From Thermoleophilaceae bacterium (GTDB taxonomy: Bacteria > Actinomycetota > Thermoleophilia > Solirubrobacterales > JACPNS01): a stretch of DNA of 35,064 nt. The position numbers and the translations under genes are program-made. The stretch is from the NCBI GenBank assembly GCA_016463365.1, contig JAEMRJ010000010.1:1-35064 (forward strand), in the 5' to 3' direction. The notes under the pieces were generated by a model that did no database searches, was not told where the DNA came from, and worked only from the letters and a program-made list of their open reading frames with translations. Shown here one piece after another: positions 8,567 to 15,999 of the stretch. Positions within the stretch are counted from its first letter, which is position 1, and each line of letters begins with the position of its first letter.

Positions 8567-8606
8567 GAAGACGGGCCCCGCGGTCAACCGCGAGGCCCTG
8601 GTCTTC
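8567..8606 (-). terminator. Intrinsic terminator of pstS
   Basis: On the minus strand a strong hairpin (GAAGAC, GGGCC and CGCGGT blocks pairing with their complements around a TGA loop) lies 24 bases after the pstS stop codon. It is followed by the T-rich run CTTCTTGTTT. It therefore ends the pstS transcript and insulates it from the acyl-CoA dehydrogenase at 8533. Confidence 0.75.
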
Positions 8607-8630
8607 AGGCGTTGATTTTCAGTCGGCGAG

Positions 8631-9650
8631 TTAGAGCTTCTTCGCGGTCTTCTTACCGGCGGTCGCGACGATCTTGGGCAGCGGCGCGAAGCCGATGTCC
8701 TGGCGCAGGCCAAGACCCTTGCCGAGCGCGAAGTTGACCATCTGCTTCAGGCCGGCGGCCTTCGGCGAACCCTTGCGCATGATCACGTACGAAAACGCAG
8801 TTGCCGGGTAGGCGTTCTTGTACTTCTTCGGCGGGTTCGCGGGGTGGAGGATGTTGCTGCTGGGGACACTCTTGATCCAGCCCGCTCCCTCGCGAATTGA
8901 CTTCTGGCTGGGCAGGACGTACTTCTTGGCGGCGTTCTGGATGGCGGCCACGGTCAACTTGTTCGGGATCGCGTAGTCGATACCGACGTATCCGATTGCT
9001 CCGGTGGTCTTCAGCGCGTTGGCGACTCCGCCGTTGCCTGAAGCTCCGGGTCCGGCCGGCCAGTTGAGCAGAGTTCCGACGCCGGGCGAGCTCCTCCAGG
9101 AGGTGCCAGAGCGCGCGAGCCAGTCCGCAAACGCGTAGGTCGTACCCGAGCCGTCGAGACGGTGGATCGGTGTGATCGCGAGATTCGGGAGCGACTTGCC
9201 CTTGTTGATGCTCTTGATCTTGGCGTCGGACCAGTTCTTGATCTTGCCCTTGTAGATGTCATTCACGATTGCCGGAGTCAGCTTCAGGCCACTGCTGATG
9301 CCGGGCACGGTGTATGAAATCGTCACGGCAGTCAATGACATCGGAATGTTCACGCAGCCGGAGCACTTGCTCTTCTGGTCGGCGGTCATCGGTGCGTCGG
9401 TCGCGCCGAAGTCAACTGTCCCGGAACTGATGTCGGTGAGTCCCTTGCCCGATCCGCCGCCGCCGAAGGTGATTCCGCCGCCGAGCTGGCGGTTCCACTC
9501 GGTGATGAGCGGGGCGATGAGTGTTGATCCCGAGCCGGTGATCGTGGGGCTGACCGCTGCACCTGCGGTGCCGGCGCCGACGGCCAGCGACATGCTGGCG
9601 AGCAGCACGGCGCCAAGGCCAGTGATGGTCGTTCTACGAATGAAATTCAT
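8631..9650 (-). CDS. pstS: Phosphate ABC transporter substrate-binding protein PstS
   Basis: Extracytoplasmic phosphate-binding protein of 339 residues that feeds the PstCAB permease. The binding-loop motifs ITGSGSTLIAPLITEW, GSGKGLTDI, FGATDAPMT and RLDGSGTTYAFADWL are present. A cysteine pair (KCSGCVNIP) is common in actinobacterial PstS and probably a disulfide. The signal peptide covers about 1-31, with twin arginines at 5-6 and an AGA-type cleavage site. There is no lipobox cysteine, so it seems to be released or held in the wall rather than lipid-anchored. The C-terminus is basic (AGKKTAKKL). The ATG at 9650 has GAGAGG about 12 bases ahead. It is divergent from pstC with a PHO-box-like repeat between them. 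Confidence 0.95.
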   Translation of the reverse strand: MNFIRRTTITGLGAVLLASMSLAVGAGTAGAAVSPTITGSGSTLIAPLITEWNRQLGGGITFGGGGSGKGLTDISSGTVDFGATDAPMTADQKSKCSGCVNIPMSLTAVTISYTVPGISSGLKLTPAIVNDIYKGKIKNWSDAKIKSINKGKSLPNLAITPIHRLDGSGTTYAFADWLARSGTSWRSSPGVGTLLNWPAGPGASGNGGVANALKTTGAIGYVGIDYAIPNKLTVAAIQNAAKKYVLPSQKSIREGAGWIKSVPSSNILHPANPPKKYKNAYPATAFSYVIMRKGSPKAAGLKQMVNFALGKGLGLRQDIGFAPLPKIVATAGKKTAKKL

Positions 9651-9697
9651 GCTGTTTTGTTGCCTCTCTATAACGATCCGGTTGATCAGTTGACGCG

Positions 9698-9751
9698 AGT
9701 ATCGCCCGGCTCCAAATGCGACCTGTTGCGATCTTGTGGCAATGTGGTGAC
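9698..9751 (-). promoter_or_regulatory. pstS promoter with candidate PHO box (three 11-base repeat units)
   Basis: Read on the minus strand, three consecutive 11-base units at 9751-9719 begin GTCACCA, GCCACAA and GCAACAG. They are degenerate forms of the GTTCACC unit bound by actinobacterial PhoP or PhoB proteins. A -10 like GATACT (9703-9698) lies 15 bases further on, so the repeats occupy the -35 region, as expected for a PhoB-activated promoter. The same GATACTCGC sequence recurs at the 13702 promoter. Confidence 0.5.
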
Positions 9752-9792
9752 ACAAAATCGCGAAGCCGGAAAACGCACATATCCTCGGGCGA

Positions 9793-10746
9793 ATGCGAGG
9801 ACCACTCTCTTCAAAAGGCTCAAACGGCGACAAAATTCTCCGTGGCCTTGCGTTCTCGGCGGCGCTCCTCGCGATCGTCACGCTGATCGCTCTCGGCTTC
9901 AAGGTGATTCAGGGCTCGGCCCTCGCTTTCGAGACATTCGGACTCGGCTTCATCACGGATTCGACCTGGAATCCGACCGGAGGCGAAGACGGAAACGGTC
10001 TCTACGGAGCGTGGGTGATGATCTACGGAACGCTCGTCACATCGCTGTCGGCGCTGACGGTTGCTCTGCCGATCGGAGTGGCGATTGGGCTCTATCTGGC
10101 CGAACTCGCCCGTGATTCGGTGGCCCGGGTGGTCGGGCCGCTCGTCGAGATGCTCGCGGCGGTCCCGAGCGTCGTCGTCGGATTCTGGGGCTTGATCGTG
10201 TTCGCGCCGTTCGTGAGCAAATACATCGAGCCGTTTCTCTACGACCACTTCAGTTTCATCCCCTTGTTCGGCGAGCCACAGACGACCGGCCTGAGTCTCT
10301 TCACTGCAAGCCTGATCCTCTCGATCATGATCCTCCCGATCATCGCGTCGATCAGCCGCGACCTGTTTCTGACGGTCCCGAACGAGATGAAGAACGGGGC
10401 CGAGGCGCTGGGCGCCACGCACTGGGAAGTCGTCCGCGGGGTGAATCTGCCCGCGTGCGCCGCTGGTATCGCGTCGGCCGCTCTGCTCGCCCTTGGACGC
10501 GCGCTCGGTGAGGCCATCGCAGTCGCCCAGGTGATCGGCGGTGGGCAGCAGGTCGTCACTTCACTGTTTCTTCCCGGCGACACGCTTGCGAGCCGTCTCG
10601 CATCGCAGTTCCCGGCGGCGATCTCGGACCTGCAGGTCTCATCGCTCTATTACCTGGGCGTCATCCTGCTGGTGATCGGCATCGCCGCCAACCTCACCGC
10701 GATCTGGATCGCCAGGCGCTTTGATTACGAGCGCAGGGCGGCATGA
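9793..10746 (+). CDS. pstC: Phosphate ABC transporter permease PstC
   Basis: Inner-membrane permease of the high-affinity phosphate importer, 317 residues. An N-terminal membrane segment (GLAFSAALLAIVTLIALGF) is followed by the ABC permease domain from about residue 70. The inner-membrane-component signature EALGATHWEVVRGVNLPACAAGI sits before the last membrane helices, and AVPSVVVGFWGL is typical of PstC. An atypical -10 (CATATC, 9778-9783) lies nine bases before the ATG, so the leader may be nearly absent. It overlaps pstA by four bases (ATGA). It is divergent from pstS rather than following it. Confidence 0.95.
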   Translation: MRGPLSSKGSNGDKILRGLAFSAALLAIVTLIALGFKVIQGSALAFETFGLGFITDSTWNPTGGEDGNGLYGAWVMIYGTLVTSLSALTVALPIGVAIGLYLAELARDSVARVVGPLVEMLAAVPSVVVGFWGLIVFAPFVSKYIEPFLYDHFSFIPLFGEPQTTGLSLFTASLILSIMILPIIASISRDLFLTVPNEMKNGAEALGATHWEVVRGVNLPACAAGIASAALLALGRALGEAIAVAQVIGGGQQVVTSLFLPGDTLASRLASQFPAAISDLQVSSLYYLGVILLVIGIAANLTAIWIARRFDYERRAA

Positions 10747-11660
10747 ACGAGGGCGACGGAATCACCGCGGACGAAGCCCACGAGTTTCCTTTTGACCCCG
10801 GCTCCCCGCTGGTTGCCAGCGGCAACCTGCGTCGGCGCATGATCGTCAGCCGATTCGCGCAGGGCGTCGCGACTTTTGGCGCATTCCTTGCGGTGGGCGT
10901 GCTCGCAGTCATGCTCTGGGCGGTCGTCTCCAGGGGGATCGACGCGATCAGTTGGAATTTCATCACCACGGGTCCCGAGGAGGGCGGGATCGGACCGTCG
11001 CTCGTCGGCACCGTGATCATCGTGCTGATGGCAACGGCGATCGCCGCTCCGGTCGGCGTGCTCACGGCGATCTACACGACCGAGTTTGCGAGCGAGCGCA
11101 TCGGCGGCATCGTGCGCCTGACACTGGACATGATGAACGGCCTCCCGACGATCATCGTCGGAATCTTCATCTACGGGTTGATCGTCGCCGGCAACCATCA
11201 GAGCGGCTTTGCGGCGGCGCTCGCGTTGGCGGTGATCATGCTGCCGATGATCGCGCGCACAACTCAGGAAGTGCTCGCCCTTGTGCCGAGCACGCTTCGC
11301 GAGGGCGCCGAAGCTCTGGGCGTGGGTCGCTGGCGGGTGATCCTCGGTGTGCTTCTGCCCACGGTCGGCGGCGCGATCATCACGGCGACCGTCCTTGCCG
11401 CCGCACGTGTCGCCGGCGAGACCGCTCCCCAGATCCTCGTCAACCTCGTGGCGCCCAGCACGTTCGTGCTCAATCCGTTCGCCGGGAACGCCATGCCCAC
11501 CGTCCCGGTGACGATCTACCAGCTGTCTGAGTCTGCCGACCCGACCGGGTTTCAGCGCGCCTGGGGCGCCGCGCTCTGCCTGCTCGTGATGATCTTGATA
11601 GCCAACATCGCCGCGCGCAGCCTTCATGCGCGCAGCCAGAGAAAGATCGGACTCAAATGA
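10743..11660 (+). CDS. pstA: Phosphate ABC transporter permease PstA
   Basis: Second membrane subunit of the phosphate importer, 305 residues. After a hydrophilic 30-residue N-terminus come six hydrophobic segments. PstA-typical stretches are [37 protein letters not shown] and the coupling-helix region [21 protein letters not shown]. Near the end, [10 protein letters not shown] and [16 protein letters not shown] match the family. It overlaps pstC and pstB by four bases each, so the three subunits are translationally coupled. Confidence 0.95.
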   Translation: MNEGDGITADEAHEFPFDPGSPLVASGNLRRRMIVSRFAQGVATFGAFLAVGVLAVMLWAVVSRGIDAISWNFITTGPEEGGIGPSLVGTVIIVLMATAIAAPVGVLTAIYTTEFASERIGGIVRLTLDMMNGLPTIIVGIFIYGLIVAGNHQSGFAAALALAVIMLPMIARTTQEVLALVPSTLREGAEALGVGRWRVILGVLLPTVGGAIITATVLAAARVAGETAPQILVNLVAPSTFVLNPFAGNAMPTVPVTIYQLSESADPTGFQRAWGAALCLLVMILIANIAARSLHARSQRKIGLK

Positions 11661-12547
11661 CCGAGAATTTCGAATCGTTCAGCCGCGCGCTCGACGCAGA
11701 GGCTGTCCCCAGGAAGGTCCGTATTTCCGGATCGGACGCAGACGCCCCGAAGCCGCGACCGACCAGGAGGCCGGTTACGCCGGTCTTCGAGGTACGAAAC
11801 GCGAACGTCTACTACGGCGCCAAGCATGCGCTCGCGGACGTGACGACAAACCTCAACCGCAACATCGCGACGGCGCTGATCGGACCGTCGGGCTGCGGCA
11901 AGTCAACCTTTCTGCGCTCTTTGAACCGGATGAACGATTCGGTCAAGGGATTCCGCATCGAAGGCGACGTGCTCTACCACGGCAACGACCTCTACCACGC
12001 CTCGGCCAATCGCATCGAAGTACGCCGGCGCATCGGGATGGTGTTTCAGAAGCCGAACCCGTTCCCAAAGTCGATCTACGACAACATCGCCTGGGGCGCC
12101 CGCAATCTCGGAATGAAGGACAAGCTTGACGACCGCGTTGAAAAGGCGCTCAGGCAGGCTGCGCTGTGGGACGAAGTCAAGGACCGCCTGAAGCAGAGCG
12201 CGCTCGGCCTCTCCGGCGGTCAGCAGCAGCGGCTGTGCATCGCCCGCGCGCTCGCAATTGAACCCGAGGTGCTGCTGCTGGACGAGCCTGCATCCGCGCT
12301 CGACCCGATCGCCACTTTGAAGATCGAGGATCTCGTGCACGAGCTGAAGCACCGCTACACGATCGTGATCGTCACCCACAACATGCAACAGGCTGCGCGC
12401 GTGGCTGACCGCACGTGCTTCTTCTCGCTCGAGGAAAGAAACGGCGAGAACGTCGGCGCGCTGATCGAGGACGACTGGACCGACGTCGTCTTCTCCAACC
12501 CGTCAGACAATCGAACCCGCGACTACGTGTCGGGGCGCTTCGGCTGA
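11657..12547 (+). CDS. pstB: Phosphate ABC transporter ATP-binding protein PstB
   Basis: ATPase of the phosphate importer, 296 residues. Walker A is GPSGCGKST at 76-84, the PstB-typical [18 protein letters not shown] follows, the signature is LSGGQQQR and Walker B is [12 protein letters not shown], with the switch histidine in VTHNMQQ. It carries about 45 extra residues before the usual start (at [12 protein letters not shown]), rich in Arg and Pro. The ATG chosen overlaps pstA by four bases. No phoU follows, although phoU often accompanies pstB. The gene ends six bases from a convergent zinc-ribbon gene, with no clear terminator. Confidence 0.95.
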   Translation: MTENFESFSRALDAEAVPRKVRISGSDADAPKPRPTRRPVTPVFEVRNANVYYGAKHALADVTTNLNRNIATALIGPSGCGKSTFLRSLNRMNDSVKGFRIEGDVLYHGNDLYHASANRIEVRRRIGMVFQKPNPFPKSIYDNIAWGARNLGMKDKLDDRVEKALRQAALWDEVKDRLKQSALGLSGGQQQRLCIARALAIEPEVLLLDEPASALDPIATLKIEDLVHELKHRYTIVIVTHNMQQAARVADRTCFFSLEERNGENVGALIEDDWTDVVFSNPSDNRTRDYVSGRFG

Positions 12548-12553
12548 CCGGGG

Positions 12554-13012
12554 CTAATTCGGGTTGCGCGCAGCGATCGTTGCGCCCGGGATCTGTTCCA
12601 GCAACGACGTTCCGCACTGCCAGCAGTAGACAGCTCCAGAGCTGTGCGGTGCCCCGCAGGTCAGGCACAGCGCTGCGACTCCTGTGCGCTCCATCCGCAG
12701 GATGCGCTCGATCTCACCGAGTTCGGCGTCGACTTCCTGAAGCTCTGCAGCGCGCTTGACGAGCACGTCCGGACGCATCCGGTTGCGACTGGCCATCTCG
12801 TAGGTGAGGCCGCCAAGGTCCCACTGCAGCTCGGCGACCTTCGCCGAGAGCTGATCGCGACGACGCTCGAGGTCGATCGTCTCCTGGGTGTCAACAGGCG
12901 CGGCTATTGGCGGCGGTGCCGGAAACTGGGGCTGGGCAGGGCTCGTGACGGTGATGCTCTTGCCAGCTGAGGGCTTCTGGGATTTCTTTCGAACGGCAAT
13001 CGGGGATTTCAT
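12554..13012 (-). CDS. Coiled-coil protein with C-terminal zinc ribbon
   Basis: Unrecognised soluble protein of 152 residues. The first 40 residues are basic and Pro/Ala-rich. Residues about 41-110 are strongly helical and charged and look like a coiled coil (LERRRDQLSAKVAELQ, AAELQEVDAELGEIERIL). The C-terminus holds a zinc ribbon with C116, C119, C130 and C133 (LCLTCG and VYCWQCG). It starts 21 bases after the membrane zinc-ribbon gene at 13034, with AGGA upstream, so the two form an operon. A scaffold or regulatory role is conceivable, but no function can be assigned. Confidence 0.8.
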   Translation of the reverse strand: MKSPIAVRKKSQKPSAGKSITVTSPAQPQFPAPPPIAAPVDTQETIDLERRRDQLSAKVAELQWDLGGLTYEMASRNRMRPDVLVKRAAELQEVDAELGEIERILRMERTGVAALCLTCGAPHSSGAVYCWQCGTSLLEQIPGATIAARNPN

Positions 13013-13033
13013 CTGCAGGTCGTCCTGTAATTC

Positions 13034-13702
13034 CTATTTGAAGTAGTCGCCGGAGAATTTGCCGCTGTCGTCACAGCCGACGCTGCCCTTCTCGCACTTC
13101 TCGCCGAGGTCGACATCAGGTGGCGCAAGCTTCACGCCGTTCTTCTTGGCGAGCGCGCTGGCATCCACGCCGTCTTTCGCGTCGGTCGTGGACGCGGCAG
13201 CGGCGGCACCTGCGCCCGCTGCGGCGGCTGTGGCTCCCGAGGCGCCGGTTGCAGCGCTTGCGCCGCTGCCGAGAATGATCGGCTGCTGTGCCGCGGCGCC
13301 AGAGCTGTCGCCCTTGTTCCCGATCAGGACGCCGACGCCCATCGCGAGCAGAAGCGTGGCGATCGTGGCGAGCAACGCGAGCCCGGAAGAAAGTTTGGTT
13401 TTCGGCGGTGCCTGCGGCGGCAGGTAGCCTGCGGCGGGATAGAGCGGGGCGGGCAGTACCTCGACGTTTGGTTGCGCGGCCGTTCGTCCGTCCATGAACG
13501 GAAGACGCGGTTCGCCGCGCCGCTCTCCGCACTCGATGCAGTAGCGCTGGTCCGCGGCAACCATCGAGTTGCACTTCGGGCAGGTGTCGCCGTTGCTTCC
13601 GACGACCATCGGAGCTGGGGGTGGCGAACTGGCGCCAGCGGCGGCCACTGGTGGCATCTGTCGGGTCGCAGCCGTGTCTTGCGTGCCCGTGGTGGGTTGC
13701 AT
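13034..13702 (-). CDS. Membrane protein with N-terminal zinc ribbon and Ala/Gly-rich region
   Basis: Unrecognised protein of 222 residues. Its order is a Pro/Ala-rich N-terminus, a zinc ribbon (C41, C44, C55, C58; the second knuckle reads DQRYCIECGERRG), a proline-rich linker, one membrane helix at about 105-127 (SGLALLATIATLLLAMGVGVLIG), an Ala/Gly/Ser low-complexity stretch and a short C-terminal domain with two cysteines. The zinc ribbon closely matches the one in the divergent phosphoesterase (DQRYCVACGLRRG), so the two share ancestry at that end. I chose the ATG at 13702; an upstream ATG at 13735 crosses the promoter. The -10 like GATACT ends seven bases before this ATG, suggesting a leaderless mRNA. 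Confidence 0.8.
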   Translation of the reverse strand: MQPTTGTQDTAATRQMPPVAAAGASSPPPAPMVVGSNGDTCPKCNSMVAADQRYCIECGERRGEPRLPFMDGRTAAQPNVEVLPAPLYPAAGYLPPQAPPKTKLSSGLALLATIATLLLAMGVGVLIGNKGDSSGAAAQQPIILGSGASAATGASGATAAAAGAGAAAAASTTDAKDGVDASALAKKNGVKLAPPDVDLGEKCEKGSVGCDDSGKFSGDYFK

Positions 13703-13708
13703 GAGGCG

Positions 13709-13820
13709 AGTATCCGACAGTCCGGGGTAGATCATGTGAACGAGATGTGTCCCAACGGATACAACCGCGTCGGACCTGTGATCGATTTGTCACCGGGGCT
13801 TTCCAAGTTGTTCACAATCG
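13709..13820. promoter_or_regulatory. Divergent promoter region with GTTCAC-type PHO-box-like repeats
   Basis: For the minus-strand gene, two 11-base units (GGACACA.., GTTCACA..; 13752-13731) stand 16 bases before a GATACT -10 at 13714-13709, nearly the geometry seen at pstS. For the plus-strand phosphoesterase, three 11-base units at 13788-13820 begin TGTCACC, CTTTCCA and GTTCACA; the middle one is weak. Both genes may therefore belong to a phosphate regulon. No strong -10 is visible for the plus-strand gene. Confidence 0.4.
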
Positions 13821-13832
13821 GGTCGGGGTCTG

Positions 13833-15530
13833 GTGCGAGCATCGTTCCACGTGTACGAGTGCCGTGAATGCCGCGCGCCTCTGGCGCCCGACCAGAGGTA
13901 TTGCGTAGCCTGTGGCCTGCGCCGCGGCGGCCTGCCCGAGCGCATGCAGAAGCTGATCGCGGCGCTGGACGTACCCCCGCCGCCTCCCGTCGCCGGAATT
14001 CCTCCGCAACTTTTTGCCCCGCCGGCGGCCGTTGCCGGTGCTGGGGTTGTCGCATCGCTCGACCACTGGGTCGAGACCTTCGACTATCTCTCGCCGCGCA
14101 CCGCGGCGGTCTCAGTGATGGCGGTCCTCGCTTTCGGTGTGTTGATGGGGTCTGTGATCGGGCCGAGCGCCGGAACTTCGCCCGTCTACGTGATGCCCTC
14201 GGCGGAACAGGCCGCCGTGCAGACTCCCGAGGAGCCGGCGGCCGTTGCCGCAGCGGCCGAAGAGTTGCCTGCGGAGGTGGTGGCCGAGGAGGCCGTGGCC
14301 GAAACGCCGCCCGTGACCGGGGTCACCGGGGCGGCCAAGCCGATCAACCACGTTTGGCTGATCGTGCTCTCCAATCAGGGATACGCAAAGACTTTCGGCG
14401 ATCCAGCCTCACAGTCGTATCTGGTGAGCGACCTCGCACAGCAGGGCGCGGTTGTCCAGAACTACTACGCCGTGGCGCAGGGTGAGCTCGCGAACCGGGT
14501 CGCGCTGGTCGCTGGTCAGGGGCCGACCCACCAGATGATGCAGAACTGCCCGAGCTACACCGATCTGATGCCGGGAACGGTAGACGCGTCGACGGGCCAG
14601 GCTCAGGGCGACGGCTGCGTCTTCCCCGACACCGTACGAACGATCGGCGAAGCGGTCGCCGCGACCGGAAAGTCCTGGGCGGCCTATGTCGAGGACATCG
14701 ACAACGGCGCCAACGGCCGCACGAACAATTGTCGGCAGCCGGCTCCGGGCGGGCCCGACCCGGATCATCAGACCGATGCGACCAATGCGTACGCGAGCTG
14801 GACAAACCCGTTCATGTACTTCAAGGGGATCGCCGCGAATCAGGCCTGCCAGTTTCAGGTCGGAAGCATGAAGACCTTCGATGCCGACGTCTCATCGGGC
14901 CGCTCGCCAGCGTTTTCGATGGTCATCCCCAACCGTTGTCACGACGGCAGCGACAAGCCGTGCGCGCCGGGCGCGCCGGCCGGGCTGAGCGGATCGGATG
15001 ACTTCCTGCGGACCGTGGTCCCGAAAATCACGAGCTCGAAGGAGTACCTCGAAGGCGGCGTCATCGCGATCACATTCGATCAGTCGCCGCAGGGACTGCC
15101 GGACTCCGACACTTCAAGCTGCTGCAATCAGCCCACGTACCCGAACCTCGCCCTGCCGTCCGCCACGGGCAACGCAGTCCCGAGCGGTCCGACCGGACCG
15201 ACCGGTCCCTCCGGAAGCGACGGCCCAACAGGCCAGACAGGCGAGACCGGGGCGACGGGGGCGACGGGAAGCAGCGGACCGGTGGGCAAGCTGGTCACCG
15301 CCGCTGCGGATCCAGGCACCCCGCTCGGCGGCGGAAAAGTCGGGCTGCTGCTGCTCTCCCCATACATCAAGCCGGGGAACATGGATGTGACCGAGGACTA
15401 CAACCACTTCTCGCTGCTTCTGTCGATCGAGAACTGGTTTGCGACCGAGAAGCTCGGCTACACGTCGCAGATCGGAATGGGCGCGCTGCCCGATTCGGTC
15501 TTCAGTGAGACCGCCGGCGCGGGAAGCTAG
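13833..15530 (+). CDS. Membrane-anchored phosphoesterase-family protein with N-terminal zinc ribbon and collagen-like insert
   Basis: Protein of 565 residues. An N-terminal zinc ribbon (C10, C13, C24, C27) would be cytoplasmic. A Pro-rich linker, one membrane helix at about 91-110 and an Ala/Glu/Val-rich spacer follow. From about 165 on it resembles the phosphoesterase family of AcpA and phospholipase C (PF04185), on the outer face: INHVWLIVLSNQGY, VALVAGQGPT, FSMVIPNRCHDG and GGVIAITFDQ. Residues 452-484 are eleven uninterrupted G-X-Y triplets. Usual family residues look changed (LENKSY-like to LSNQGY, TFDE to TFDQ), so catalytic activity is uncertain. The start is GTG 13833; GTG 13851, which still keeps the zinc ribbon, is possible. 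It overlaps the convergent regulator by four bases. Confidence 0.82.
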   Translation: MRASFHVYECRECRAPLAPDQRYCVACGLRRGGLPERMQKLIAALDVPPPPPVAGIPPQLFAPPAAVAGAGVVASLDHWVETFDYLSPRTAAVSVMAVLAFGVLMGSVIGPSAGTSPVYVMPSAEQAAVQTPEEPAAVAAAAEELPAEVVAEEAVAETPPVTGVTGAAKPINHVWLIVLSNQGYAKTFGDPASQSYLVSDLAQQGAVVQNYYAVAQGELANRVALVAGQGPTHQMMQNCPSYTDLMPGTVDASTGQAQGDGCVFPDTVRTIGEAVAATGKSWAAYVEDIDNGANGRTNNCRQPAPGGPDPDHQTDATNAYASWTNPFMYFKGIAANQACQFQVGSMKTFDADVSSGRSPAFSMVIPNRCHDGSDKPCAPGAPAGLSGSDDFLRTVVPKITSSKEYLEGGVIAITFDQSPQGLPDSDTSSCCNQPTYPNLALPSATGNAVPSGPTGPTGPSGSDGPTGQTGETGATGATGSSGPVGKLVTAAADPGTPLGGGKVGLLLLSPYIKPGNMDVTEDYNHFSLLLSIENWFATEKLGYTSQIGMGALPDSVFSETAGAGS

Positions 15531-15916
15531 TCCTTGGTGCCCGGTTCCGGCCAGAACCGGTAGCCGATGCCAAAGTGCGTGTGGATGTAGGTCAGATCTG
15601 GCGCCAGTGCGCGAAGCTTTTCGCGAACACGGCGGACGTAGACGTCTGCCGCACGATCGCGATAGGGCATGTGGCCGCCCCATACTTCTGCGTAGATCGT
15701 GTCGCGGGTGACCACGCGGTCCGGGTGCTCGACGAGCACCATCAGGACGTCGAGCTCGCGGCCGGTCAGTTGAATCCGACCGGTGGCGGCCAGCACTTCG
15801 CGTGAGTCTGGGCGGATCTCGAGGCCAGCGAGCGTGACTGTTCGCTCGGGGGTGCCGAAAGCTGGCGCGATCTCGCCGCCAGCAGCAGACAGTGAATAGG
15901 GTCTCCCGATCTCCAC
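15527..15916 (-). CDS. PhoB/OmpR-type winged-helix DNA-binding protein lacking a receiver domain
   Basis: DNA-binding protein of 129 residues. It consists of a short N-terminus and an OmpR/PhoB C-terminal effector domain (about 28-122): LAGLEIRPDSREV, LTGRELDVLMVLVEHPDRVVTRDTIYAEVWG, the recognition helix RAADVYVRRVREKLRAL, and the wing IHTHFGIGYRF. The Asp-containing receiver domain of a response regulator is absent. The only in-frame start after the thiolase end is GTG 15916. Immediately upstream are GTTCAC repeats spaced by 11 bases. It follows the pst and phosphoesterase block, so a phosphate-response regulator is an attractive inference, but what would control a protein without a receiver is unclear. 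Confidence 0.85.
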   Translation of the reverse strand: MEIGRPYSLSAAGGEIAPAFGTPERTVTLAGLEIRPDSREVLAATGRIQLTGRELDVLMVLVEHPDRVVTRDTIYAEVWGGHMPYRDRAADVYVRRVREKLRALAPDLTYIHTHFGIGYRFWPEPGTKD

Positions 15917-15944
15917 GCGCCTAGCTTGCCCGGTGTGAGGGGCG

Positions 15945-15977
15945 CTTTCGTGAACAAGTAGTGAACGTTTGGAGAAT
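15945..15977 (-). promoter_or_regulatory. Candidate PHO box upstream of the receiver-less regulator
   Basis: Read on the minus strand, three 11-base units begin ATTCTCC (15977-15967), GTTCACT (15966-15956) and GTTCACG (15955-15945). Two perfect GTTCAC hexamers exactly 11 bases apart match the direct-repeat layout of actinobacterial PhoP boxes (GTTCACC repeated every 11). They lie 29 bases before the GTG start and inside the 83-base gap after the thiolase. This is the clearest of the three candidate PHO boxes in the window. Confidence 0.6.
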
Positions 15978-15999
15978 TTGCCTGCAAAGGCAGCGTGAT

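Noticed and set aside
15186..15284. GC-rich repeated triplet tract as a possible microsatellite or CRISPR-like repeat
   Set aside because: It keeps frame within a coding gene and encodes regular G-X-Y triplets; there are no conserved repeat units with spacers.
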